23,595 nt of DNA from Oppiella nova (GCA_905397405.1 CAJPVJ010000531.1:1-23595), one strand, 5' to 3'. Shown: positions 1-9,008, numbered from the stretch's first letter. Numbers and translations: made by a program. Notes: generated from the letters alone by a model not told the origin.

Positions 1-1431
1 TCTTCTCGAACGCCATCAGTGCTGTGGATCCGGTCACTGTATTTGCTTTTCTCAACTTAAAGTCACTATAATTTCATTAACTCTTTATGAAATCATTATT
101 AGGTTTTAGCGATATTTCAAGATTTGAAAGTTAATAAACCGCTTTATTATCTAGTGTTTGGAGAATCGCTATTAAATGGTATAAAATAGAAAATTAATTG
201 TGTTTTCGTAAAGTTTGATATGTTTTATGAAATAACCCTGTTAAGATGCTGTGGTGATAGCATTACACGACTTGTTGTGCACATTCATTAGCACTCCTTT
301 TATAACATCGGGCCATATATTGAGAGGAATCGGCCGTTTCTTTTACGGAAGTGTCGGCGGGTTTATCATTGGAATTGTTTTTGGTTTAATCACAGCTATT
401 ATGACATTATATACCAAACATTCTGAAGGTCTGTAAACTTAATCGTAAATACATTTTTGTAGTATTTGTTGTGACAATAATTGTATAATTTGTTTGATTC
501 AAGTAATCGAACCCATGTTAATGATAGGAACGGCTTACTTGTCGTACATAACGGCAGATATTTTTGGTACTTCTGGACTCATAAGTCTAGTCGGATGTGG
601 ACTCGTATACATATTTGCCATTCATGCTATTCTAATCAAATTATTAATTCATTGTAAATGTAATATTAGGTTCAGTTTGAGTTTGCGAATCGAAATGTGA
701 CAGCTAAAACTAATACAACTGTCAAATATTTTATCAAAACTTTGAGTTCTGTCACAGAGATGATGATATTTTTCTTTTTGGGACAATGTCTCATAAATAT
801 GGATCCGGATTGGAGTTATTCATTTGTAATCCTGACCATCATTTTCTGTCTACTATATCGTGTCGTCAGTGTATTTTCACTGACATTCATATCAAACAAT
901 TATTTCCACAGAACTCGTCAAATTAATTTAGAAGAACAGGCGCTTATGGTATGAAATCATAAATTCATTTCTTAAAGTTTAAACTTCAGGTCAATTCCTA
1001 TGGTTAGGCATATGGAGGGCTGAGAGGAGCGGTTGCTTTCGCTATGATTGCACTCTTAGAAGAGGTTAAGGAAGCAAAACACGTGCCGCTCTTTAAGACA
1101 ACTACTTTAGTCATTATCTTATTCACAGTCTTTATTCTGGTATTAAATGAAAATTTATATAATTTCAAACCTAAATTAATAGCAATTTAATCATTAATGT
1201 TGACTAAAGGGTGGTTCCACAAAACCATTGCTAAATTTTTTGCGGATACAAAAAGAGACGATTCAAAACAAAAAACTTTGTTTTATCATAAATGATAAGG
1301 TATTTGATTGCTTTTAATTTGTTTATTAAACATTATTTTGCTAATATGGTGACCATTTTTAGATCACGCATACAGTGATTAACGGAATCGAGACTTTTGT
1401 AGGAAATATTTCTACTATGAATTTCCTTACT
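1..1431 (+). pseudogene. Partial inverted second copy of the Na+/H+ exchanger gene
   Basis: Exons 4 (3' end only) to 11 of the exchanger are present with intact GT-AG sites: 1-38, 103-178, 246-428, 504-604, 670-948, 1008-1139, 1210-1299 and 1363-1431. They encode the transporter core, including the GESLLND motif and the AYGGLRGAVAF motif. The copy starts mid-exon at the window edge and stops in intron 11 at the N at 1477. It therefore lacks the first three exons, most of exon 4, and exons 12-14 for the cytoplasmic tail. The reading frame is unbroken throughout and differs from the complete copy (3760-6647, minus strand) by only one amino acid (Lys/Arg, from base 128) and three silent changes. 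This looks more like a second haplotype, or a very recent duplicate cut at its ends, than an eroded pseudogene. The true status depends on whether the inverted arrangement is real. Confidence 0.8.
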
Positions 1432-1476
1432 GTAAATAACAATCTATTATACAAAATTTACACAAAAGTATTGATT
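1..1476 (+). repeat. Left arm of a 1,476 bp inverted duplication
   Basis: Base x of this arm pairs with base 5846-x of the right arm (4370-5845) over the whole length with no indel. I counted six substitutions by eye, at 128, 195, 268, 277, 313 and 628, giving about 99.6% identity; bases 629-1476 are identical. The arm begins at the window edge, so the duplication may extend further left. It ends at the N at 1477, and the flanking sequences have nothing in common beyond that point. Confidence 0.95.
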
Positions 1477-1477
1477 N
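1477..1477. other. Single ambiguous base (probable scaffold joint)
   Basis: This is the only N in the window. It falls on the first base after the inverted duplication ends. The right arm continues with exchanger intron sequence, whereas the left side changes to unrelated AT-rich DNA. A one-base gap exactly at a repeat edge is typical of a contig join made by an assembler, not of a random base-call failure. Confidence 0.8.
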
Positions 1478-2216
1478 TATATTAAACTATAAAATATGTG
1501 CCAAAGTTTGTAAAGCTATAAATTATAATAAATTATTATGGTTATTATAAATTTTAATAATTTATAGTTATGATTGAAATATATAAAAATAGGTATACTA
1601 TTTAGATATATATAGAAATGAAAGTTTTCGATGAAGACTATAAAAGCCTTGAAATCTATTTCTTAATGAATAGTGTGATGTTATGCAAGTCTAAAACAGC
1701 CCTTTATATAATCACAAAATATAAAATTTAGTTGAATACCAATTAAAATAAAAAATAAATAAAAATTAGGTGATTATATAATAATTTTCTTTATTAACCT
1801 TATTAAAATTTACTGATTGATATATTCTTTAAAATTTATAAAATATAATAAATATTTGAAATTAATATCGTAAATATCCAGTATGTTAAAAAAGTATAGT
1901 AGAAAACTAGAAAATAAATAACTTAATTGAGTAGCATATAGCATAAAATTTTATGGTATTTTAAATTATTTTATTTAAATTATTGTTGAAATACAAGTTA
2001 CCTTGGAATTGAATTTATTTAAGATAATAAAAATTATGAAAAATAATTGACAATATATTTGGTTTATTAATATAGTTATTTCAAACAATTGTATAGTAAA
2101 TGAAAGCATTTGAGAAATAAATACATTTAAAGACTAGAAACAACTCTTTTCAATAAAGAAATGCAATTTAAATGAATGAACTTTTTAAGGATTTAATCGA
2201 AAGAATAATTAGTGAT
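1478..2216. other. AT-rich spacer downstream of the bHLH gene
   Basis: This is about 740 bp of very AT-rich sequence with many homopolymer and TA runs and no ORF or RNA gene that I can support. On the minus strand the only landmark is an ATTAAA, read from TTTAAT at about 2194-2199, some 20 bases after the bHLH stop codon. It could serve as a variant polyadenylation signal but lies close to the stop. Confidence 0.6.
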
Positions 2217-2768
2217 TTACTTATTAGGCGTTGATTTGGATTTAGAGTTAAGAAGTGACTGCAAGTGATGGATATAAGTGATGGCAAAGCGAAGTGTCTC
2301 TACTTTGGAAAGTCTCTTATCCTTAAGACTTGAACTCAAAGGCAAGTGCTGTCGAAGTCGTTCAAAGCCATCGTTAACACTACGAACCCTCGCCCTCTCG
2401 CGCTCATTACGTCTTCGTATAAAAGTGGTTGAGTCGAAGAAGTGAGAGTTACCGTAGAGGCCGGGCAATGGGATCTTGCAGTGGGGGCTGAATGGGTCGC
2501 ACGCCTTCTTGCCATCGATCCCACTCTGTGGCGAATCATTTGATTCACAGCTCTCGAAGTTTTCATCATCTGTTGGCGGACTGGCAGCGATTTGATCCGA
2601 TGTATAGCAGAAGTGATAATTATTTTGCTGTAAAAACAATTCCTCGTCTGTTATGGTTGAAAGAGGTGTCAGAAATGTATATTCGATGTGTTGTTCACAC
2701 GAATCTTCATCCTTATTACTATTAGCCTTCTCTTCCATTATATGTGTTTTAATGGCAAACAGTTTCAC
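2217..2768 (-). CDS. Achaete-scute-family bHLH transcription factor (ASCL3/4/5-like)
   Basis: This single-exon gene encodes 183 residues. The first 115 residues are acidic and Ser/Asn-rich with no recognisable domain. Residues 118-173 form a bHLH domain. The basic region carries the RRRNERERARVR motif with the E-box-contacting Glu and Arg, helix 1 follows through NDGFERLRQHLP, and helix 2 is KRLSKVETLRFAITYIHHLQ. The conserved RLSKVETLR and the short loop match the Achaete-scute family. The VRSVNDGFERLRQHLP form resembles vertebrate ASCL3/4/5 more than the proneural ASCL1/scute type. Such proteins act in the nucleus as heterodimers with E/daughterless proteins on CANNTG sites. The start at 2768 is the first Met; Met11 (about 2738) is an alternative start. 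A TATAAA lies on the minus strand at 2909-2914. The gene lies in the spacer between the arms of the inverted duplication, downstream of the exchanger and on the same strand. The family call is firm and the subfamily call is moderate. Confidence 0.9.
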   Translation of the reverse strand: MKLFAIKTHIMEEKANSNKDEDSCEQHIEYTFLTPLSTITDEELFLQQNNYHFCYTSDQIAASPPTDDENFESCESNDSPQSGIDGKKACDPFSPHCKIPLPGLYGNSHFFDSTTFIRRRNERERARVRSVNDGFERLRQHLPLSSSLKDKRLSKVETLRFAITYIHHLQSLLNSKSKSTPNK

Positions 2769-3653
2769 AGTTTAGCGAAAAAACAGATTCACTTCACTCT
2801 TGTCATCACTTAAACGAAATGGAGTGACGAATGAGACTCTCTTTGAATTAAAAGCTTTACCAATGAGTTAATAATTAATGACAAAAACTTTTTTGTTCAT
2901 TTGAGAACTTTATACACTATTGTAATGTGGAATAAAGTAGTTGAGTGCATATACTGTGGTTCTGTACATTCATCTACAGTACACTGCATAATAGTCCACC
3001 TGTTTATTGATTAAATATTGTCCGTATTGTTAAGTTTGAATTATGCAAACCAATCACTATTAGAACTACTATTTTGACAATAAATGTTAAGTTTTGTAGT
3101 GAGTATTCATTCAAACGCAATCTACTTTCATGAACTAAAAAACAAAATTTTCTATATTTGTCAATATAAAATTAAATATTTTGCTTATCACTAAAATCCT
3201 ATTTTAAAAGTATTTTCAGTATTGTTATCATTCAATAAGTAATGCAATTATAGTCGGAAAGAATCGGTGATCCAATGAAGAGACAAATGAATGTCTTTTC
3301 ATATGAATCAAAGCGTATCATAGAGTGAGAGAGCAGTCAAGTCCTATATTCCGGGATCGTGTGAGACCTGTGTTCAGGCGGTACTCACTTCTATTGAACA
3401 GTTATGATGTGTTCACAAATCCTACTCCTCCTCACCCGTCAGATCCTGATTCTCACCGACAGGTGTGACCCTCTCTTCCACTCTCAACACCGCTTAATAT
3501 CTGTTTAGTTATTCACTTTCATATCATTTAGAAACTAATTGAATCAATTTAAATTGAATAATAATTATATCTTTATTTTAATATAAGTCTAAATTACTAT
3601 TAAAATAAATTAATATACGGTACAACATTTTTAATACAAATAACATAATAATA
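2769..3653. promoter_or_regulatory. Upstream region of the bHLH gene
   Basis: No coding region is supported here. Most of it is AT-rich, but about 3250-3500 is a less AT-rich island with pyrimidine- and purine-rich tracts. On the minus strand it lies 480-730 bp upstream of the bHLH start. It contains the E-box CAGGTG (read CACCTG on the other strand) at about 3460-3465, inside ACAGGTGTGAC. Proneural proteins bind CAGSTG-type E-boxes, so this could be a distal promoter, a 5' leader or an autoregulatory element. That role is inference only. Confidence 0.35.
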
Positions 3654-3659
3654 TTTATT
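3654..3659 (-). terminator. Polyadenylation signal AATAAA for the Na+/H+ exchanger gene
   Basis: TTTATT on the plus strand reads AATAAA on the minus strand, about 100 bases after the exchanger stop codon. It is the nearest canonical hexamer in the correct orientation, so the mRNA probably ends 10-30 bases beyond it. Confidence 0.5.
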
Positions 3660-3759
3660 AGTTTTAAGTAAATTGAATTTGTTTTACTCGTTGTTTGTAA
3701 AATGTGTGTGAAATCTCAACTTTGTAATGTAAGACAATTTTGTTTTTAAAATTAATAAA

Positions 3760-6647
3760 TTAATTTTGTTTATCTTCAGGTGCTATGATGTCCTCAATTT
3801 TCTTTTGAAATCCTTTTCTAATTTCTTGAGTATTCATATCACTTCTGAGTGCATATAGTTTTTTATTGTCTGATTTGTACTTTTCCTTAGCGTTAAGCAC
3901 TTTTGAACTCAAATCGTGTGGTAAGTGATGATTGCGGACCACATTATCGATGCTAAATATATTTTTAGCGACTTTTGTTGGCAATATATTAGTAAAAGTG
4001 TCCTGCTCTTTAATAACGTCTTTGGCCATCATTTCCAATTGTTTTAAAAAATCTTCAGCTGAATTTCTGTTCGCAAACAATTAAAATGTTTAAAAAACTA
4101 ATATTAAACCAATAGAAACAATATTAGGAAATACATCTTAGATTCTGGAGAAGCTGCGTTTTTGTCATCTGAATCGTGGCTTTCATGTCTAGTTTCACTT
4201 TATTTATAAATATTAATTAATTAATTAATTGTTTTGTTTTCAAAATATACAATAATCTTACTGTCGTTCAAGCTTTTTGATATCTGCCTCAATTTTAGAG
4301 TCCGAACCTTTAGATATATACTTCTTTAGATATTGAATCAATTCCTTAAACTTATGCTAAAATAAATTCAATCAATACTTTTGTGTAAATTTTGTATAAT
4401 AGATTGTTATTTACAGTAAGGAAATTCATAGTAGAAATATTTCCTACAAAAGTCTCGATTCCGTTAATCACTGTATGCGTGATCTAAAAATGGTCACCAT
4501 ATTAGCAAAATAATGTTTAATAAACAAATTAAAAGCAATCAAATACCTTATCATTTATGATAAAACAAAGTTTTTTGTTTTGAATCGTCTCTTTTTGTAT
4601 CCGCAAAAAATTTAGCAATGGTTTTGTGGAACCACCCTTTAGTCAACATTAATGATTAAATTGCTATTAATTTAGGTTTGAAATTATATAAATTTTCATT
4701 TAATACCAGAATAAAGACTGTGAATAAGATAATGACTAAAGTAGTTGTCTTAAAGAGCGGCACGTGTTTTGCTTCCTTAACCTCTTCTAAGAGTGCAATC
4801 ATAGCGAAAGCAACCGCTCCTCTCAGCCCTCCATATGCCTAACCATAGGAATTGACCTGAAGTTTAAACTTTAAGAAATGAATTTATGATTTCATACCAT
4901 AAGCGCCTGTTCTTCTAAATTAATTTGACGAGTTCTGTGGAAATAATTGTTTGATATGAATGTCAGTGAAAATACACTGACGACACGATATAGTAGACAG
5001 AAAATGATGGTCAGGATTACAAATGAATAACTCCAATCCGGATCCATATTTATGAGACATTGTCCCAAAAAGAAAAATATCATCATCTCTGTGACAGAAC
5101 TCAAAGTTTTGATAAAATATTTGACAGTTGTATTAGTTTTAGCTGTCACATTTCGATTCGCAAACTCAAACTGAACCTAATATTACATTTACAATGAATT
5201 AATAATTTGATTAGAATGGCATGAATGGCAAATATGTATACGAGTCCACATCCGACTAGACTTATGAGTCCAGAAGTACCAAAAATATCTGCCGTTATGT
5301 ACGACAAGTAAGCCGTTCCTATCATTAACATGGGTTCGATTACTTGAATCAAACAAATTATACAATTATTGTCACAACAAATACTACAAAAATGTATTTA
5401 CGATTAAGTTTACAGACCTTCAGAATGTTTGGTATATAATGTCATTATAGCTGTGATTAAACCAAAAACAATTCCAATGATAAACCCGCCGACACTTCCG
5501 TAAAAGAAACGGCCGATTCCTCTCAATATATGACCCGATGTTATAAAAGGAGTGCTAATGAATGTGCATAACAAGTCATGTAATGCTATCACCACAGCAT
5601 CTTAACAGGGTTATTTCATAAAACATATCAAACTTTACGAAAACACAATTCATTTTCTATTTTATACCATTTAATAGCGATTCTCCAAACACTAGATAAT
5701 AAAGCGGTTTATTAACTCTCAAATCTTGAAATATCGCTAAAACCTAATAATGATTTCATAAAGAGTTAATGAAATTATAGTGACTTTAAGTTGAGAAAAG
5801 CAAATACAGTGACCGGATCCACAGCACTGATGGCGTTCGAGAAGATTAACATTTCAATGAGTGATATCTGAGGAAAGTTTAAGAAATCGAAGGCAAATAT
5901 GACAAACATGTAGAGAGAGAGTCCGATGAGAAACACATTGATTAGAGTGCCCTTAAGATAGACATGTATTAATAGTACAGAATCGGTGGACAACTGTTTG
6001 AATACATACGATAACGGCATACATAACAACAGTGACCATGTTATTGAAGAAGACCTGGTCATGGAGTTGATGCGCCGATTCCAGAATGATCCTGGACATA
6101 TGATATGAATGTATATGAATGATCAGTATATTGTATATTGTATTGCACTGAACAAACTCAACACCAAATATTGCGGTCATTCGCACAATAATAGACACTT
6201 ACGGAGGAAGGAGTCCGTAGAAGAATAAATGGACAGAAAATGCCGGGAATTTGATCGTTGTTTCGAGGATTCTGTTGAGTAATGCAGTTATAATGCAGTG
6301 AATAAAGTATAGAGAAGTTTGATATAAAGAAGTGATGATTACTTGAAGAATGTGCCGAACCCTAAGCCCGTCATAATGAGTACACAAGACTCGGGGATAT
6401 TGTTGGTGAGGAATGAGCTTTGATGGTAACCTACTTTGATAAGGGAGGCCAGGATTATGTACACATAGAACATACAGAGGGTTCGCTCCAACGCCTTGTC
6501 ATAGTTGGCGCTGAAGAAGTTCACAATCCCTGTGTCTTTATCCTCGTCCTCAGCCGCCCCTTCCGTCTCACTCTTAGAGGACGACTCGTTCCTACAAATC
6601 ACTTGCAATACACACATGAAAATGATAACCAGTTTAAGAGATGGCAT
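3760..6647 (-). CDS. Sodium/hydrogen exchanger (SLC9A1-5-like), complete 14-exon gene
   Basis: The protein exchanges cytosolic H+ for extracellular Na+ across the plasma membrane. Minus-strand exons are 6343-6647, 6203-6271, 6010-6091, 5808-5951, 5668-5743, 5418-5600, 5242-5342, 4898-5176, 4707-4838, 4547-4636, 4415-4483, 4262-4356, 4135-4197 and 3760-4066. All have GT-AG ends and compatible phases, totalling 1,995 nt and 664 residues. A hydrophobic signal-like N-terminus (MPSLKLVIIFMCVLQV) precedes a Ser/Glu-rich loop and about a dozen membrane segments. Family motifs include PESCVLI, GLLPPIILES, SAVDPVTVLAIF, VFGESLLNDAVV (ion-binding Asn-Asp) and AYGGLRGAVAF. The C-terminal tail of roughly 200 residues is Lys-rich, short for the family, and has no recognised partner-binding motif. 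The first exon could start 6 codons earlier, at 6665; I chose 6647 because it directly precedes the hydrophobic segment. Exons 5-11 and the 3' end of exon 4 are duplicated in inverted orientation at 1-1431. The gene shares a divergent promoter with the P5C reductase-like gene. Confidence 0.93.
4212..4230. repeat. (ATTA)n microsatellite in an exchanger intron
   Basis: A short run of about five ATTA units lies in the intron between exons 12 and 13 of the exchanger gene. It is simple-sequence DNA with no visible role. Confidence 0.7.
4370..5845 (-). repeat. Right arm of the 1,476 bp inverted duplication
   Basis: This arm is the reverse complement of 1-1476, with six substitutions and no indels. 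It covers the 3' end of exon 4 through the start of intron 11 of the complete exchanger gene. The edge at 4370 lies inside intron 11, about 14 bases before the exon 12 acceptor. The edge at 5845 lies within exon 4 and is set only by where the window begins. Confidence 0.95.
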
Positions 6648-7120
6648 TTTGGACACCAAATACATGTCACTCGAAAAGTCAATTCAATTCGTGATTCAAA
6701 TTCGTGATAACTGGTTTGAAAGTATTGAACAAAGTGTAGGAATAATGCAGTAGTGATAGTGTGTTGACTGATATACCGGTAAAACTGTAATACAGTATTA
6801 ATACTAATACTAAATACAGTAATAATGAAATGATTGCGAGAATAGACTGATGTGTTGGTTGTGAACGTGCGGTACAGTAGAGGCCATACGTCGCGAGACA
6901 TGAGATAGTGTTGAATGCAATGACTGTTCGCACAAAGCATTCAAACATCACTTCAAACGGATATTCAGACGTGAATTGACGCCAAATTCAACCGCTTTTA
7001 CAACAGTTATTGAAAGACTAGAAGTGATTGGAAGCAGAGGTAGACATCAGAAGACATCCGAAGAATCAGAGAATCAGAGTAACCGACGAATTGAGCGAAA
7101 GAAGCGGCAAATCTTGAGGA
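6648..7120. promoter_or_regulatory. Divergent promoter: Na+/H+ exchanger (-) / P5C reductase-like gene (+)
   Basis: A spacer of 473 bp separates the two start codons and must hold both 5' leaders and both promoters. Several small ORFs here run into the neighbouring genes in other frames and have no family features. The side next to the P5C reductase-like gene is purine-rich (about 7010-7120), consistent with a leader. I cannot identify a core promoter element with confidence. Confidence 0.5.
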
Positions 7121-8050
7121 ATGAGTTCCAAACAGAAGGGAAAGACATCGGGAAAGGCTGTGGACTTGAGTACAGCGAAGATCGGGTTCATCGGCGCGGG
7201 AAAGATGACGGAGTCGTTGCTGTCGGGGTTCACGAAGTACGGCAAAGTGGAGGCGACGCGACTGCACGTGTCGGCGCCCACCACCAAGAACTTGGAGCGC
7301 CTCAAGAGTCAGTTCTCGGGTCTGCACATAACGAAGAGGAATCTGGACATCTTCGCCAAATACGGCTGCGATATAGTGTTCATCGCAGTCCATGGCTCAG
7401 TCATCCGCAATCTGTACAAACAGGGAGGCAGTCGTCCCTTCCCTCTCACCACGAACTTCATCCCCAACATGAAGAAGCCGTTGTATGTGCTGTCACTCGT
7501 CACGGGATTCAGTCTGAAGCATATCCGCGAGTGTCTCCTCAATCCGGAGAACCCCGAGAAGTATATCATAGAAATGCACAGAATTATGATCAACTGTGCG
7601 GCCGCTTACGGGTTGGGCATCTGTGCCGTCGATGTGGAGCCCGACTCCAAGAAGTTGGCCGAACCGGTGCGGGCGCTCCTGTCGACGGTCTCGAAGTTGG
7701 AGTACGTGGCGGAGGGGCAGATGGACGCCGCCTGTGCTATATGTGGGGCCGGACTCGCCTTCAGCTACTACTTCATCGACGCGCTGTCCAACGGCGCCAC
7801 CAAAATGGGTCTCTCGAGACAAATGGCCACAAAGTTCGCGGCGAAGACCGTCCAATGCGGCGCTCAATCACTGCTCGAGTCCGGGAAGAATCCCAACGAA
7901 ATGAAGGACGACGTGTGCGGACCCGCCGGACCCGCCATTTACGGCATCCATGTGCTCGACAAAGCAGACGTCACCTCAGGAGTGGCCGCCGCTGTCGAGG
8001 CCGCGCACAAGAGGGCCGCAGAACTGGCCAAAGATGGCGAGCAGTCGTAG
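7121..8050 (+). CDS. Pyrroline-5-carboxylate reductase-like protein, intronless, divergent active site
   Basis: P5C reductases make proline from pyrroline-5-carboxylate using NAD(P)H. This 309-residue protein has the usual family length. A short basic N-terminus is followed by a Rossmann fold with KIGFIGAGKM (residues 20-29) and DIVFIAV (84-90). The helical dimerisation domain carries AGLAFSYYFIDALSNGATKMGL (split: AGLAFSYY 210-217, GATKMGL 225-231). Three family signatures are altered. The substrate loop normally close to SSPGGAT reads CGPAGPA (266-272), the usual LSGSGPAY region reads ICGAGLAF (207-214), and the usual PVVVREG-like stretch reads CAAAYGLG (159-166). In human PYCR1 numbering the changes fall on Ser233 (Gly here) and Thr238 (Ala here), which I recall as substrate contacts. 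The gene has no intron and is much more GC-rich than its neighbours. It may be a paralogue with changed substrate or a non-catalytic relative; the fold assignment is firm and activity is uncertain. Confidence 0.9.
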   Translation: MSSKQKGKTSGKAVDLSTAKIGFIGAGKMTESLLSGFTKYGKVEATRLHVSAPTTKNLERLKSQFSGLHITKRNLDIFAKYGCDIVFIAVHGSVIRNLYKQGGSRPFPLTTNFIPNMKKPLYVLSLVTGFSLKHIRECLLNPENPEKYIIEMHRIMINCAAAYGLGICAVDVEPDSKKLAEPVRALLSTVSKLEYVAEGQMDAACAICGAGLAFSYYFIDALSNGATKMGLSRQMATKFAAKTVQCGAQSLLESGKNPNEMKDDVCGPAGPAIYGIHVLDKADVTSGVAAAVEAAHKRAAELAKDGEQS

Positions 8051-8255
8051 AATAAGTCACAAGAATTTATACAAAAGAGTTTTCCCTGTTTTCCAAAGTC
8101 TTTCAATTCATCTTTCAATTCATTTCCACAAAAATTGTTTTCAAAAAGCATTAAAAACTTGATTTGAATGTCAATTAGTTTTACTTTTTTTCTCCCAAAT
8201 TATTGTAGAATTTATTTATTTATTTGTTTTAAAACAAGATTTCTATTTATTTTCT

Positions 8256-8261
8256 AATAAA
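8256..8261 (+). terminator. Polyadenylation signal AATAAA for the P5C reductase-like gene
   Basis: AATAAA lies 206 bases after the stop codon at 8050, in an AT-rich 3' region. It precedes the candidate small gene at 8321, so separate transcripts are possible. Confidence 0.5.
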
Positions 8262-8320
8262 AGACAAACAAATATGTAATTTACAGATATGTTGTCAATA
8301 ATTCACAAATAACTCAATCA

Positions 8321-8536
8321 ATGGATCAATGGTTACACGAAATAGACATAGCATTCAAGCGATCGGTTCGTGATCTGAAGAACTCTTTATGTAATTACTT
8401 TTTATTACTGTTTTCCTATATTTTTCACTTCCCTTTGCCATCAGTCATACCTGCCTTAAGTCGTAATACCTGTCCATCTACTGTAAAGTGTTGGTCACTC
8501 GGATCCCTATTAATACAGTATATGAAAGACAATTGA
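8321..8536 (+). CDS. Candidate small protein gene with a 54 bp intron
   Basis: I do not recognise this product. Read through, 8321-8536 is a 71-codon ORF. A likely intron at 8391-8444 begins GTAATT and ends with a pyrimidine-rich tract and CAG. Removing it keeps the frame (8321-8390 plus 8445-8536) and leaves a 53-residue protein. The first 23 residues are charged and helical in character (MDQWLHEIDIAFKRSVRDLK). The rest carries two cysteines and a hydrophobic GSLLIQYM end. The intron-encoded part is hydrophobic and Phe-rich, as expected of a translated poly-pyrimidine tract. AATAAA at 8575-8580 lies 39 bases after the stop. Space for a promoter is short: the upstream gene's polyadenylation signal ends at 8261. 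It could instead be part of the P5C reductase-like 3' UTR. Support comes only from splice signals, amino-acid composition and the polyadenylation signal. Confidence 0.4.
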   Translation: MDQWLHEIDIAFKRSVRDLKNSLCNYFLLLFSYIFHFPLPSVIPALSRNTCPSTVKCWSLGSLLIQYMKDN

Positions 8537-8604
8537 TTGCAAACTTGTATTGAATATTGAATGAAATAAATTTTGCACTCATTTTCATGTGAAATAAATA
8601 CAAT

Positions 8605-8610
8605 TTTATT
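8605..8610 (-). terminator. Polyadenylation signal AATAAA for POLR3K
   Basis: TTTATT on the plus strand reads AATAAA on the minus strand, 78 bases after the POLR3K stop codon. Together with the AATAAA on the plus strand at 8575-8580 it marks a compact convergent 3' end. Confidence 0.55.
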
Positions 8611-8687
8611 AAAACATATTTATCATGAAAACAAACAACAAATGCAGTGATAGTGAGACATATGACACATCGGATGGCAGTTCGCGG

Positions 8688-9008
8688 TCAGTCCTTCCAT
8701 CGGTGGCCACAACTACAGCACCGGTAGAACGTAGTCATGGGCTCATCGGCCGACCGGGTCTGCAGTTGCATAAAGTAGGCCCTCTTGTGGTCACATTTGG
8801 GACACTTCTCTTCGGTGGAGTCGACGGTCAGCCAAACGGCAGAATCGCTGAGCACTTCGTCCACTTCCTTCAGTTTCGGGTACTTTCTGTTGGCTATGCT
8901 TTGCGTCACTTTATACACGTACGGACACGTGGGGCACGACATCACGTGACACGTACTCCCACTCGACAGCGACAGACGAGTCCCGCACTGACAGCAGAAC
9001 AACAGCAT
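8688..9008 (-). CDS. POLR3K: DNA-directed RNA polymerase III subunit RPC10 (POLR3K/RPC11)
   Basis: This small subunit of RNA polymerase III stimulates RNA cleavage by the polymerase and is needed for termination and reinitiation on tRNA and 5S genes. The 106-residue product matches the family length of about 108. An N-terminal zinc ribbon has Cys at positions 5, 8, 25 and 28, beginning MLLFCCQCG. The family block [11 protein letters not shown] follows. A TFIIS-like C-terminal zinc ribbon has CPKC, the catalytic acidic hairpin [12 protein letters not shown], and CCSCGHRW at the end. I chose the start at 9008 because MLLFC is the invariant N-terminus of the family; the ORF extends 15 codons further upstream without similarity. 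The gene has no intron. It is divergent from kish with 297 bp between start codons. Confidence 0.96.
   Translation of the reverse strand: MLLFCCQCGTRLSLSSGSTCHVMSCPTCPYVYKVTQSIANRKYPKLKEVDEVLSDSAVWLTVDSTEEKCPKCDHKRAYFMQLQTRSADEPMTTFYRCCSCGHRWKD

Noticed and set aside
1478-2216. AT-rich stretch as a replication origin or scaffold attachment region
   Set aside because: AT-richness alone is common to all spacers here; no organised repeats or known motif were seen.
2900-2940. The centre of symmetry of the inverted duplication (about base 2923) as a hairpin apex or mobile-element core
   Set aside because: The arms end at 1476 and 4370. The sequence between them is not palindromic and contains normal genes, with no transposase or terminal repeats.
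6976-8055. 359-codon ORF in another frame over the P5C reductase-like gene
   Set aside because: It is Arg/Gly/His-rich, as expected from a shifted frame of a GC-rich gene. The 309-residue frame has clear family motifs.
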